Assembly (NCBI GenBank): GCA_035294005.1
Contig: DATGLT010000342.1
Location: forward strand, 1 to 50,003
From: JANXQE01 sp035294005
Lineage (GTDB): Bacteria > Verrucomicrobiota > Verrucomicrobiia > Limisphaerales > UBA8199
Direction of reading: 5' to 3'
DNA length: 50,003 nt
In this document: positions 32,900-44,646 of the stretch, one piece after another
Layout of the letters: each line of letters begins with the position of its first letter
Position numbering within the stretch: position 1 is the stretch's first letter
Program-made: the position numbers and the translations under genes
The notes under the pieces: generated by a model
What the model saw: only the letters and a program-made list of their open reading frames with translations
What the model was told of the DNA's origin: nothing
Database searches by the model: none

Positions 32900-33871
32900 A
32901 TGGCGGCCGAGACTCTTCATTTCGAAAACGCGCGGCTTGCACAGCAGCTCTACAACAACGATCCGCGCAACCTGCAGGCCATTGAACAGCAACTCGGGGT
33001 GAAAGCCACCTCGCGGGAAGGCTGGATCAAGCTCGAAGGAGAGGCGGACGCGTTGGATCGGGCCAAGCAATTGTTCCTGATGCTGGAGAGCTCTTTGCAG
33101 GCAGGAACCCCGGTACGCAATCGCGAGTTCTCTCATGCTCTGAACATCGTCAAGCAAGAAGGCGTCTCGATGCTCAAAGACATCATGAGCGACCGCATCC
33201 AGACCTCGGAAAAAAAGCCGAGCGTCACCGCCAAGACCGTAGGGCAAAAGAAGTACCTGGATGCCATTCGACGGCACGACGTCACCCTCGGCATTGGCCC
33301 GGCCGGCACCGGCAAGACATACCTCGCCGTGGCCATGGCCCTGGCCGCGCTCAGGGAAGGTCGAGTTTCGCGCATCATCCTGACGCGCCCGGCGGTCGAA
33401 GCCGGAGAAGCGCTCGGGTTCCTGCCGGGAGATCTTTACGAAAAGATCATGCCGTACCTTCGTCCCCTGCATGACGCTTTACACGACATGTTGCCCGCCG
33501 ACGAAGTGCAAAAGCACACGGAACGCGGGGTGATCGAGATTGCGCCGCTGGCGTACATGCGCGGAAGGACGCTCAACCACGCTTTCATCATCCTGGACGA
33601 GGCCCAAAACTCGACGACCGAACAGATGTTCATGTTCCTGACGCGCCTGGGCATTAATTCGAAAGCTGTGATCACAGGGGATGAAACGCAGATCGACCTC
33701 CCCCCGCACAAACACTCGGGCCTGGTCGAGGCTCACAGGGTTTTGAAACACATCGAAGGAATCGGGGTCATCGAATTCACAAAGCGCGATGTGGTGCGCC
33801 ATGCCCTCGTGCAGCGGATTATCGCCGCGTATGAGGAACACCGGGGAAAATCCCGGCCGGAGCGTGAGTAA
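32900..33871 (+). CDS. phoH: PhoH-family ATPase
   Basis: A 323-residue protein with an N-terminal KH-like domain (about 5-75) that could bind RNA, and a RecA-like ATPase with Walker A GPAGTGKT (K139) and Walker B FIILDEAQNS. The sensor block ITGDETQIDLP follows. This is the normal PhoH layout. PhoH proteins are thought to be RNA helicase-like and are linked to YbeY in ribosome quality control and 16S rRNA maturation; YbeY is the next gene here, overlapping by eight bases. The start codon follows the HIT stop without a gap. Confidence 0.94.
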   Translation: MAAETLHFENARLAQQLYNNDPRNLQAIEQQLGVKATSREGWIKLEGEADALDRAKQLFLMLESSLQAGTPVRNREFSHALNIVKQEGVSMLKDIMSDRIQTSEKKPSVTAKTVGQKKYLDAIRRHDVTLGIGPAGTGKTYLAVAMALAALREGRVSRIILTRPAVEAGEALGFLPGDLYEKIMPYLRPLHDALHDMLPADEVQKHTERGVIEIAPLAYMRGRTLNHAFIILDEAQNSTTEQMFMFLTRLGINSKAVITGDETQIDLPPHKHSGLVEAHRVLKHIEGIGVIEFTKRDVVRHALVQRIIAAYEEHRGKSRPERE

Positions 33872-34409
33872 GACGCTGGAAGTGCGCAACTCCCAGGCGC
33901 GCTTTAGAATCGATTGCCGCTTAATGCGCAGAATCCTTGGCGTATTGATGGGTGAATTGGTTCCCGGGCGGCCCTTTAACCTCGGGGTCAACATCATCGA
34001 TACCGAGGGGATGACGCGGCTCAATGAAACGTTTCTGCGTCACGCCGGTTCGACGGACGTCCTGGCCTTCGATTACTCCGAACCTGGCGATACGAACTCC
34101 GTAGTCGGCGAATTGTTCCTTTGTGCTGACGAAGCGCTGATTCAATCCAGACGATATGGCACGACCTGGCAGGGTGAACTCGTTCGCTATGCCGTTCATG
34201 GGATTCTGCACCTCCTCGGTTACCAGGACCGAACCGCCAGCCTGAGGCGGCAAATGAAGCGAGAGGAAGATCGCCTGCTCAGGCAGGTCATGGGGCGCTT
34301 TGCCATTGGAAAGCTAGGCTCAATAAGAGACTTGAGGGCGCTTCGCGCGCGCTTGCCGAGGCGCGGCCGCGTGACAGTCGCGCCAAAAAGAATCAACAAA
34401 AGCTGGTAA
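33864..34409 (+). CDS. ybeY: Endoribonuclease YbeY with altered third metal ligand
   Basis: The start is the GTG inside the PhoH end (overlap eight bases), which gives VSKTLEVRNSQARFRID, a usual YbeY front. The core has RLNETFLRHAGSTDVLAFDY and the metal motif VHGILHLLGYQDRT. YbeY normally has HGxLHLxGYDH with three His. Here the first two His are present but GYDH has become GYQD, so the third ligand could be Asp or be absent. The tail is longer and more basic than usual (about 40 extra residues, rich in Arg). The enzyme takes part in 16S rRNA 3'-end maturation and ribosome quality control. The operon partner is PhoH. The family call is firm; activity with the altered site is unknown. Confidence 0.9.
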   Translation: MSKTLEVRNSQARFRIDCRLMRRILGVLMGELVPGRPFNLGVNIIDTEGMTRLNETFLRHAGSTDVLAFDYSEPGDTNSVVGELFLCADEALIQSRRYGTTWQGELVRYAVHGILHLLGYQDRTASLRRQMKREEDRLLRQVMGRFAIGKLGSIRDLRALRARLPRRGRVTVAPKRINKSW

Positions 34410-34449
34410 ACCCCTGCCCTGTTTGGTATGGTGTTCAAATCGAGTGGGC

Positions 34450-34842
34450 ATGAAAGCGGCACCCTTTCCTCAGAGGCGAATCCTCGTCGTCGACGACGAA
34501 CCGTTCGTATGCGATGCGGTCAAGATGATGCTGGCCTTCGACGGGCACTCTGTTGAAACCGCCAGCAGTGGCAAAGCCGCGTTGGACATGTTCGACAAGA
34601 CCAAGTTCGACGTTGTCATAACCGATTTTGCGATGCCGGCCATGAAAGGGGATGAACTGGCATTGGCCATAAAGAAGCGCAACCCCAAACAGCCTGTGGT
34701 GATGATCACCGCTTACGCCGAAATGCTCCAATCCTCGGGAACGCTTCTTCCCGGCGTCGATTTCATGATCAGCAAGCCTTTCCTATTGGAGAATCTGCGA
34801 GAAGCGATCTCGCGCGTCACTCCCGCCAACCGGAAAACCTGA
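34450..34842 (+). CDS. Single-domain response regulator (CheY-like)
   Basis: The start is the ATG of MKAAPFPQRRILVVDDEP; GAGTGGG just before may act as ribosome binding site. The receiver is complete: acidic pair DDE near residue 15, phosphoacceptor D59 in VVITDFAMPAMKG, Thr/Ala block MITAYAE and SKPFLLENL. There is no output domain. It lies 40 bases after ybeY on the same strand but is unlikely to be related to it in function. No kinase adjoins it. Confidence 0.9.
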   Translation: MKAAPFPQRRILVVDDEPFVCDAVKMMLAFDGHSVETASSGKAALDMFDKTKFDVVITDFAMPAMKGDELALAIKKRNPKQPVVMITAYAEMLQSSGTLLPGVDFMISKPFLLENLREAISRVTPANRKT

Positions 34843-34950
34843 GGCGCTTGCCCCAATTCGAGGGAATAACCGGGTTTACCGTACTTTACCGGGCGCGATT
34901 TAAGTAATATCCACTCTTGTTGCGGGCATAAAGACGTCGAATATTAAGGC

Positions 34951-35538
34951 GTGACGAGCCCGGAAATGCCCGTGTCCAGCCCCGAGTCGCTTTCCCAAAG
35001 CGAGCCATTCCTTCCCCACCCGGTCAAAGCATCGCTGCCAAAGCCTGCCGCGTTGCTGAAGCAAGCCGGCCAGGTGGCAATCCTGATTGCCTGCGCGTTG
35101 CTGAGTTACTACCTGATCAGCCACTACTTCGTCACCTCCGTGCGGGTCGTCGGCATGAGCATGACTCCCACACTCCATGATTCGCAATTTTATCTTCTGA
35201 ACCGGTGGGTGCTCCATTTCCGGGAGCCGCATCGGGCTGAAATCGTGGTATTGCGCGATCCGCTCGACGGCGGTTTTGCGGTCAAACGGGTCATCGCGGG
35301 TTCGGGTGATTCGGTTTACCTGACCAACGGCGAAGTCTACGTGAATGGTCAGAAGCTGGATGAACCGTACTTGCCCGAAGGAACACGCACCTTCAGCTCC
35401 GATGACGCCAAGGGCCAATTGTTCAAATGCCGGGCCGACCAGGTTTTTGTTCTGGGCGATAACCGGAACAATTCCCTGGATAGCCGGACGTACGGCCCGG
35501 TGCCGCGCCGAAATATTCTTGGATTGATCATCCGGTAG
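34951..35538 (+). CDS. lepB: Signal peptidase I
   Basis: A 195-residue protein with one membrane span (about 41-60, AILIACALLSYYLISHYF), catalytic S70 in VVGMSMTPTL and catalytic K112 in GGFAVKRVIAGSGD. VFVLGDNRNNSLDSRTYGPV is the last conserved block. It starts with GTG; an ATG five codons later (34966) is an alternative. It cleaves signal peptides at the outer face of the inner membrane. The several large secreted proteins in this window would be substrates. It lies alone, 108 bases after the receiver gene. Confidence 0.94.
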   Translation: MTSPEMPVSSPESLSQSEPFLPHPVKASLPKPAALLKQAGQVAILIACALLSYYLISHYFVTSVRVVGMSMTPTLHDSQFYLLNRWVLHFREPHRAEIVVLRDPLDGGFAVKRVIAGSGDSVYLTNGEVYVNGQKLDEPYLPEGTRTFSSDDAKGQLFKCRADQVFVLGDNRNNSLDSRTYGPVPRRNILGLIIR

Positions 35539-35690
35539 GCACAACCGCACGCCTGGTCGCGGATTTTTGTTTGCTCTTGCCTTGGATTTCGCGTTACATT
35601 CAGCCCATACCTGACGGGCCGGGGCCTTTACCCGTCACATTGCCATCAGCCGTTGCAGAGCCAGCTAACTCGAGTTCACGGACGCAATGT

Positions 35691-35930
35691 ATGCGAATAC
35701 TTCTCCAGCATAAGAAGACCGGCCAATACTTCAGAGACATCGACTCGTGGGTCCGAGACCCGGGGGCAGCAATGGATTTTCTAAGCTCCACAACGGCCAT
35801 CGAGTTCTGCGTGAACAACAAAATCGATGACGTCCAACTCGTTCTGAAGTTCGTTGAACAGCAGTATGATATCGTGATGCGCCTGGATCAGGCCCACGAC
35901 CTGTACGATCGCCGGGTTCAACCCGGTTGA
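35691..35930 (+). CDS. Small protein of unknown function, 79 residues
   Basis: The start is the ATG of MRILLQHKKTGQYF; upstream of it the frame is open but looks non-coding. Features: LLQHKKTGQYFRDIDSW, then DPGAAMDF, TAIEFCVNNK and DDVQLVLKF, a compact alternating pattern that suggests a small alpha/beta fold. I have the impression of similar short proteins in related bacteria but cannot name a family. Its stop overlaps a possible early start of bioB, though the likely bioB start is 72 bases on. Confidence 0.6.
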   Translation: MRILLQHKKTGQYFRDIDSWVRDPGAAMDFLSSTTAIEFCVNNKIDDVQLVLKFVEQQYDIVMRLDQAHDLYDRRVQPG

Positions 35931-36001
35931 ACACCTTCGCCGGTTGCAAGTCGCGCAGACCTCCGCTTGCAGAACCTTCCTGCGTTGGTATGCTGTCAAC
36001 C

Positions 36002-37069
36002 ATGATTGAGAAACCGATTGACGAGACAGCTTCCGCACGCATTGCACGACTCGGCAAACGCGTCCTGGCCGGAGGTGAAATCAGCCGGTCCGAAGCGCTT
36101 TGGCTTTTCCAACTGGAGGACAACGCGGATATTTTTGATTTGCTGTCCTGGGCGAACCGGATTCGGGTTCATTTCAAAGGAAACAAGATTCATCTTTGCT
36201 CGATTGTGAACATCAAGGCGGGCGGATGTTCGGAAAACTGTCGGTTTTGCGCCCAATCGGCTTTGTATCAGACAGAGTCGCCCAGGTACGGCCTGGTGGA
36301 GCAGGAACCGCTGAGGGCGGCCGCGGATGAGGCGCAAGCCAACGGAGTAACTGCGCTTGGGTTGGTTGCGGCGTGGCGCGGCCTCGAAGAAGGGCCGGTT
36401 TTGGACGAACTCTGCCGCCATTTTAAGGAGCTGAAGGAAAGCGGCAAAGCCCGCCCGGACGCGTCACTTGGGATTATCAAATCGCAGAAGGTGGCCGATC
36501 GCCTGAAAGACGCCGGGTGCGAATGTTACAACCACAATTTGGAAAGCTCGCGTCGGTTTTTTCCCGAGGTTTGCACCTCGCACAGCTATGAGGAAAGGGT
36601 CCAAACCATTGAGTACCTCAAGAGGGCGGGAATAAAGATTTGTTCAGGTGGGATTCTCGGGATGGGCGAAACGCGTGAAGATCGATGCGAACTGGCGTTC
36701 TCGTTAAAAGCACTCGGAGCCCACGTCGTCCCGATGAACTTTCTTAACCCCGTGCCCGGGACGCCCTTTGAGAAACGCGAACCGCTGCCCCCGATGGAGA
36801 TCCTGAAGTCTATCGCCTGCTTCCGCTTTATACTGCCGCGGCAGGAAATCAAAGTCGCCGGGGGACGAACTATCAACCTGCGCGATCTCCAAAGCCTGGT
36901 GTTCATGGCGGGAGCGAGCGCGCTGATGGTTGGGAACTATCTCACCACGCTGAACCAGCCCGTCGAGAAGGATCTCCAAATGCTAAAGGACCTGGGCTTG
37001 GATCCTTGCTGGGACAAACATGGTTTTTCAGACCAGGAACCCGTGGAGCAAGCCGGGGCACTGGCGTAA
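36002..37069 (+). CDS. bioB: Biotin synthase
   Basis: A radical SAM protein of 355 residues with the iron-sulfur motif C76-x3-C80-x2-C83 in AGGCSENCRFCAQS. Other family blocks are YNHNLESS, CSGGILGMGE, VPMNFLNPVPGTP and GGRTINLRDLQSLVFMAGA, whose Arg is a ligand of the second cluster in BioB. The start is the ATG of MIEKPIDETA; starts at 35990 and 35927 are also in frame. BioB inserts sulfur into dethiobiotin. No other biotin genes are present in the window, so this is an isolated bio gene. Biotin is needed by acyl-CoA carboxylases. Confidence 0.93.
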   Translation: MIEKPIDETASARIARLGKRVLAGGEISRSEALWLFQLEDNADIFDLLSWANRIRVHFKGNKIHLCSIVNIKAGGCSENCRFCAQSALYQTESPRYGLVEQEPLRAAADEAQANGVTALGLVAAWRGLEEGPVLDELCRHFKELKESGKARPDASLGIIKSQKVADRLKDAGCECYNHNLESSRRFFPEVCTSHSYEERVQTIEYLKRAGIKICSGGILGMGETREDRCELAFSLKALGAHVVPMNFLNPVPGTPFEKREPLPPMEILKSIACFRFILPRQEIKVAGGRTINLRDLQSLVFMAGASALMVGNYLTTLNQPVEKDLQMLKDLGLDPCWDKHGFSDQEPVEQAGALA

Positions 37070-37190
37070 GGTCCGAGGTCATCGGCGGGTTCAATGAGTT
37101 CTGGGCGCTTCTGGCGGCCTGAGCTCGGCGGCTCCCAAGCATGCTACGGCGATACTCGCGCAAACTTCGGTTTCGTGTAGATTGTCGCCC

Positions 37191-38081
37191 GTGTCCGCTC
37201 CAAATCAATCATCAGCCCCAGAGACCAATAAAGCAGAAACCCTGCGGCGGCTGGGGTTGAACAAAAATGGGTATTTCGGCGAACGCATCGATCTTCCAGA
37301 AGTCTTGCGGGGGTGCGCGGAGGCGGGGGCGGCGTGCGGTTGGAGATCGGAGGACATCGAGGTGGACGAGGCTCTGAGCCTGCCGGTGTTTGTGAGGCCG
37401 GGAGCAATAACCAGGACGGGAAACGGCGCGGCACCGACGCGCAGCCCGCAGGTTTACATTTCAGCAGGCATTCATGGCGATGAACCGGCAGGCCCGTTGG
37501 CCGTGCGGCAACTGCTGAAGGAGAATCAATGGCCCCCGGGGTTTGGCCTTTGGGTATGTCCGTGCCTGAATCCCGCGGGTTTCAGGTCTGGCCGAAGAGA
37601 GAATGCGTCGGGCCTGGACCTCAACAGGCAATATTTGAAGCCCAAAGCGATTGAGACGGCCGCACACATTGCATGGCTGGAGCGAGCGCCCGCATTCGAT
37701 CTTTGTTTGTGTTTGCATGAAGACTGGGAGGCGCACGGGTTTTACGTGTACGAGCTCAACCCGGACAACCAACCTTCGCTGGCGGAAGAAATCGTGAGGG
37801 ACGTCTCGGCGGTTTGCCCAATTGACTTGTCGGAACTGATAGAAGGCCGGCCGGCGCGCGGAGGGATCATTCGACCGAGCCTCGATCCACGCGAGCGTCC
37901 CGATTGGCCTGAATCCTTCTACCTTCTGACGTACAAAACGCGACTGTCCTACACGCTTGAGGCGCCGTCCGACTACGCGCTGGGCCCGCGAGTGGGCGCC
38001 CTGGTGACAGCGGTGAACACGGCACTGCGACTCCTCAACGAGCGCTGGAAATCGCCCGGCCCTGTTCAGGCTGCCCGATGA
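37191..38081 (+). CDS. M14-family (AstE/aspartoacylase-like) zinc carboxypeptidase
   Basis: About 296 residues. The zinc motif is visible as SAGIHGDEPAGPLAV (His and Glu), then the LDLNRQYLKP Arg block and CLCLHEDWEAHGFY, which holds the third ligand His and a nearby acid. The C-terminal SYTLEAPSDYALGPRV contains the usual catalytic Glu position (YTLEAP). The start is taken as GTG at 37191; a TTG at 37182 is possible. Proteins of this kind remove acyl or amino acid groups from small peptides. The position in the M14 superfamily is sure, the substrate is not. It converges with gcvP, 54 bases apart. Confidence 0.85.
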   Translation: MSAPNQSSAPETNKAETLRRLGLNKNGYFGERIDLPEVLRGCAEAGAACGWRSEDIEVDEALSLPVFVRPGAITRTGNGAAPTRSPQVYISAGIHGDEPAGPLAVRQLLKENQWPPGFGLWVCPCLNPAGFRSGRRENASGLDLNRQYLKPKAIETAAHIAWLERAPAFDLCLCLHEDWEAHGFYVYELNPDNQPSLAEEIVRDVSAVCPIDLSELIEGRPARGGIIRPSLDPRERPDWPESFYLLTYKTRLSYTLEAPSDYALGPRVGALVTAVNTALRLLNERWKSPGPVQAAR

Positions 38082-38135
38082 ACTGAACGGCAAAGTTTCG
38101 GCGGCGTGGGGTTCCCTCTCGAGTGCAGGCCCGGC

Positions 38136-41093
<2,958 letters not shown>

Positions 41094-41181
41094 CCGAAGA
41101 AGCTAAGGGCGATGGCGTCCAAAGCAAGCCGGATCTGGGCCAGTTTTGGCTTGCCCGTTTTGTGGTCGCTGGTGAACATAC

Positions 41182-44100
41182 GTGGTGCATCCGCGTTCGC
41201 GTTTGAGAGCAGTCCAGCTGACCTGGATCAGTGTCGCAATTGCCGTTCTAACCTTCCCAACCCTTGGAGTGGAAAACGGCTTATTGGCCGGCCATGTGCC
41301 GGGGGCGGCCAAGGCTGCCAGACCATTAGGACGGCTCTCCTCCGACAAAAAGCTAAACCTCGCGATTGGATTGCCCCTGCGCAATCGACAGGAACTGGAC
41401 CTGCTCGTCCAGCAACTCTACGACGCATCCAGCCCGAAGTATCACCAGTTCATCACCGCTGGAGAATTTGCGAAAAGGTTTGGCCCAAGCGAAGACGACT
41501 ACCGCAAGCTCCAGGACTTTGTAACGAATTACGGTCTGAGAGTTACGGGGTTGCATCCCAACCGGCTTCTATTGGATGTGTCGGGAAGTGTTGCGGATAT
41601 CGAACGAATGCTGCATGTGCGCCTTCAGCTTTACCAGCACCCAACAGAAGCCCGGACCTTCTATGCGCCCGATGTCGAGCCGGTGGCTTTGTCTGGGGCG
41701 CCGATACTCCATGTAAGTGGGCTCGATAATTTCCTGATTCCGCGCCCCACCAGCCTGCATGAGACGACCGGACCTGTGCCCCAGGCGGGGTCGGGTCCCG
41801 GCGGGGCCTTTCGCGGAAATGATTTTCGAGGGGCTTACGCGCGGGGTGTCTCGCTTACGGGCACGGGCCAAATGGTCGGGTTACTCGAGTTCGACGGCTT
41901 TTACGCGTCCGACATCGCGGCCTACGTATCTGCAGCTTCAATTCCGGCCGTCCCGATCATTACCGTGACCATGGATGGGTACGATGGGACACCAGGAACG
42001 AATAACAACGAAGCGGCCTTGGATATCGAAATGGTGACCTCCCTTGCACCTGGGCTTTCCGCCATCATTATGTACGAGGCCGGCCCCAGCGGAATGCCGA
42101 ATGATATTTTGAACCGAATGGCGACCGACAATCTGGCTCACCAGTTGAGCGCGTCATGGACCTACCCGACCGATGCGACTACCGAACAAATCTATCGGCA
42201 ATTCGCGGCGCAGGGCCAATCTTACTTCAACAGCGCCGGCGATGGCGGAGCTTACACGGGAGCCGTAAGCACCCCTGCGGACAACCCGAACGTGACGGTT
42301 GTCGGCGGGACAACTTTGACAACCACCGGTCCCGGTGGTGCCTGGGTTTCCGAGACGGTCTGGAACCGGGGAACGGCAAACGGCGCAACCGGCGGGGGCA
42401 CCAGCACGGTTTACCCGATCCCGAGCTGGCAAAAACCGGTGGATATGACCGCAAACCACGGGTCAATCACGATGCGCAACCTGCCCGATGTTGCCGCGGT
42501 CGCCGACGGGGTGTGGCTGACCTATGACAATGGCAAGACGCAGACAGCAGGCGGCACGAGTTGTTCTGCCCCATTGTGGGCCGCCTTCACGGCCCTGGTA
42601 AATCAGCAAGCCGCGGGATTCGGCCGGCCGCCCGTGGGTTTTCTCAACCCGGCGCTTTACTCGATTGGCCTCGGGGCCGGTTACAACACCAATTTCCATG
42701 ACATTACAACGGGCAACAACACAACAACTACCAGCCCAAACCAGTTCTTCGCAGTGGCGGGCTACGATTTGTGCACCGGGTGGGGAACTCCTTTCGGACA
42801 GAATCTAATCAACTCATTGGCCCCTCGCGTGGCGTCCCCGCTTCTGACAAACGTCAGCGCCACACTCCTGCAAGAAGGCTGTTCTCCTCCAAACGGCGCG
42901 ATCGATCCAGGAGAGACTGTAACCGTTAACTTTGGGCTCAAGAACATTGGTGGGGTCAAGACAGCCGACCTGGTCGCGACGCTGCAAGCCGATACAGGCG
43001 TCCTTTGGCCCAGCTCACCCCAAAGCTACGGGGCTCTCACCGGCGGCGGCGCGGCGGCCACCCGGGCTTTCACTTTCACAGCCAGCGGCCCTTGCGGCGG
43101 CACCCTCGCGGCCACACTAAATTTGCAGGACGGAAGCAACAACGTGGGCACCCTGGTTTACAATTTCCCCCTGGGTAAACCCGCAATTGTGCTCACCCAG
43201 AACTTTGACACCGTGACCGCGCCCGCGCTTCCGTCTGGATGGACCACCACGGCGTCCAACGGGGCTTCCCCCTGGGTTATCTCCACAACCTGGCATGACA
43301 CCGCCCCTAATTCGGTTTTCGCCGATGAACCACCCGTCGCTGGAACCGAAGATCTCATAGCGCCAGCGCTGACGATTGCTTCCACCAACGCCGTCCTCGG
43401 TTTCCGCAACAATTTCAATACCGAAGCGGACCCGGCAGTTGCCAACAACGCGTACGACGGAGGCGTCTTGGAAATCCAAATCGGCACAAACGACTTCGTC
43501 GATATTCTCGACGCAGGCGGTTCTTTCGCCGCCGGCGGATACACCCGCACCATCCTGGTCAGCACCAACACCGATAATCCGCTAAAGGGCCGCCGGGTTT
43601 GGGGAGGAAACTCGGGCGGGTTTATTCAAACCCTGGTCAATTTGCCTCCGTCGGCCGCGGGCCAAACCATCCAACTGCGCTGGAGATTTGCCATCGACAC
43701 CGGCAACTTTTATGGAGGATTTGGCTGGTACATCGACAGCGTTTTCGTCCGGGATAGCGGCAGCTGCTGCAACCCCGGCACGGATGTGATGCTGACGACC
43801 ACGTCGAGTCCTGAGCCGGTGGGGCTGGGTCAGACCCTCACTTACTCGATTAATGTTACGAACGCAGGTTCCCAGGCATCCTACGGATTGATGGCCACAA
43901 ACAGCGTGATCAACGGGACGGTCTCCTTCTTATCGGCTTCCCCAGGGTGCTTTTACATTACCAACATAGGCATTTTCACGAACATCGGAGTGGTTTGCGA
44001 TATTGGCACCCTGCCGGCCGGCGGGGCGACCAACTACACTTTCCAGGTAGTGCCCATCACGGCCGACATCATTGAACACTGGAGCTTGATCAGCGGCTTC

Positions 44101-44646
44101 ACACCCGACCCGGACCTGACGAACAACTATGCGGATCTATTTTCGCATGTCGCCACCAATCTGCCCCCGGTCGTTTACGTGCAGCCGACCAATGCACTCA
44201 CCGTCAACGGCGGCACTGTGGCGATCCAGGCAAATGCGTACGGAGCCGGGCCACTGGCTTATCAATGGTTCTTCAATGGAGGCCCCCTGCCGGGGCAGGT
44301 CTCGCCTTCACTGCTGCTGACCAACGTGCAACCCGGCCAGTCCGGCGCCTACTCCGTCGTGGTTACCAATGTAAACGGCGCCACAACCAGTTCAATTGCC
44401 CAACTGACCGTTGTCGCGGCTCCGACGCTGACGTTTTCGAGCTCGAGCACGTTTTCAAACAACGTCGCCTTCTCAGTCCCAAGCGTCACGGGCCTCTCTT
44501 ACACTCTCGAGTTCAAAAACTCGCTCATGGATACAAATTGGACGCCAATCCTGCCGCCCACGCCCGGCACCGGCTTCGCGATTTCGCTCATCGACACCAA
44601 CGTGCCCGGTGTGCCGGTACGGTTCTACCGGCTCACGGCGCAATGA
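41182..44646 (+). CDS. Giant secreted S53 (sedolisin/kumamolisin) peptidase
   Basis: A 1154-residue protein with a signal peptide (RLRAVQLTWISVAIAVLTFPT), started at GTG 41182 (a second GTG follows directly). The pro-domain (about 45-190) shows LYDASSPKYHQFITAGEFAKRFG, typical of activation peptides of the family. The peptidase domain (about 205-560) has E277 and D281 in NNNEAALDIEM, an SAGDGGA oxyanion block and S460 in GGTSCSAPLWAAF, which together form the Ser-Glu-Asp site. Beyond it lie a CARDB-like segment, a carbohydrate-binding-like jelly roll (about 670-865), a DUF11-like repeat, an Ig-like domain and the C-terminal module ending PVRFYRLTAQ. S53 enzymes act in acid. The signal peptide predicts export. 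Its last 22 bases overlap the convergent AarF gene. Confidence 0.92.
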   Translation: MVHPRSRLRAVQLTWISVAIAVLTFPTLGVENGLLAGHVPGAAKAARPLGRLSSDKKLNLAIGLPLRNRQELDLLVQQLYDASSPKYHQFITAGEFAKRFGPSEDDYRKLQDFVTNYGLRVTGLHPNRLLLDVSGSVADIERMLHVRLQLYQHPTEARTFYAPDVEPVALSGAPILHVSGLDNFLIPRPTSLHETTGPVPQAGSGPGGAFRGNDFRGAYARGVSLTGTGQMVGLLEFDGFYASDIAAYVSAASIPAVPIITVTMDGYDGTPGTNNNEAALDIEMVTSLAPGLSAIIMYEAGPSGMPNDILNRMATDNLAHQLSASWTYPTDATTEQIYRQFAAQGQSYFNSAGDGGAYTGAVSTPADNPNVTVVGGTTLTTTGPGGAWVSETVWNRGTANGATGGGTSTVYPIPSWQKPVDMTANHGSITMRNLPDVAAVADGVWLTYDNGKTQTAGGTSCSAPLWAAFTALVNQQAAGFGRPPVGFLNPALYSIGLGAGYNTNFHDITTGNNTTTTSPNQFFAVAGYDLCTGWGTPFGQNLINSLAPRVASPLLTNVSATLLQEGCSPPNGAIDPGETVTVNFGLKNIGGVKTADLVATLQADTGVLWPSSPQSYGALTGGGAAATRAFTFTASGPCGGTLAATLNLQDGSNNVGTLVYNFPLGKPAIVLTQNFDTVTAPALPSGWTTTASNGASPWVISTTWHDTAPNSVFADEPPVAGTEDLIAPALTIASTNAVLGFRNNFNTEADPAVANNAYDGGVLEIQIGTNDFVDILDAGGSFAAGGYTRTILVSTNTDNPLKGRRVWGGNSGGFIQTLVNLPPSAAGQTIQLRWRFAIDTGNFYGGFGWYIDSVFVRDSGSCCNPGTDVMLTTTSSPEPVGLGQTLTYSINVTNAGSQASYGLMATNSVINGTVSFLSASPGCFYITNIGIFTNIGVVCDIGTLPAGGATNYTFQVVPITADIIEHWSLISGFTPDPDLTNNYADLFSHVATNLPPVVYVQPTNALTVNGGTVAIQANAYGAGPLAYQWFFNGGPLPGQVSPSLLLTNVQPGQSGAYSVVVTNVNGATTSSIAQLTVVAAPTLTFSSSSTFSNNVAFSVPSVTGLSYTLEFKNSLMDTNWTPILPPTPGTGFAISLIDTNVPGVPVRFYRLTAQ

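Noticed and set aside
41094..41181. Glycine riboswitch before gcvP
   Set aside because: The gap is 88 bases; no tandem aptamer pattern could be seen.
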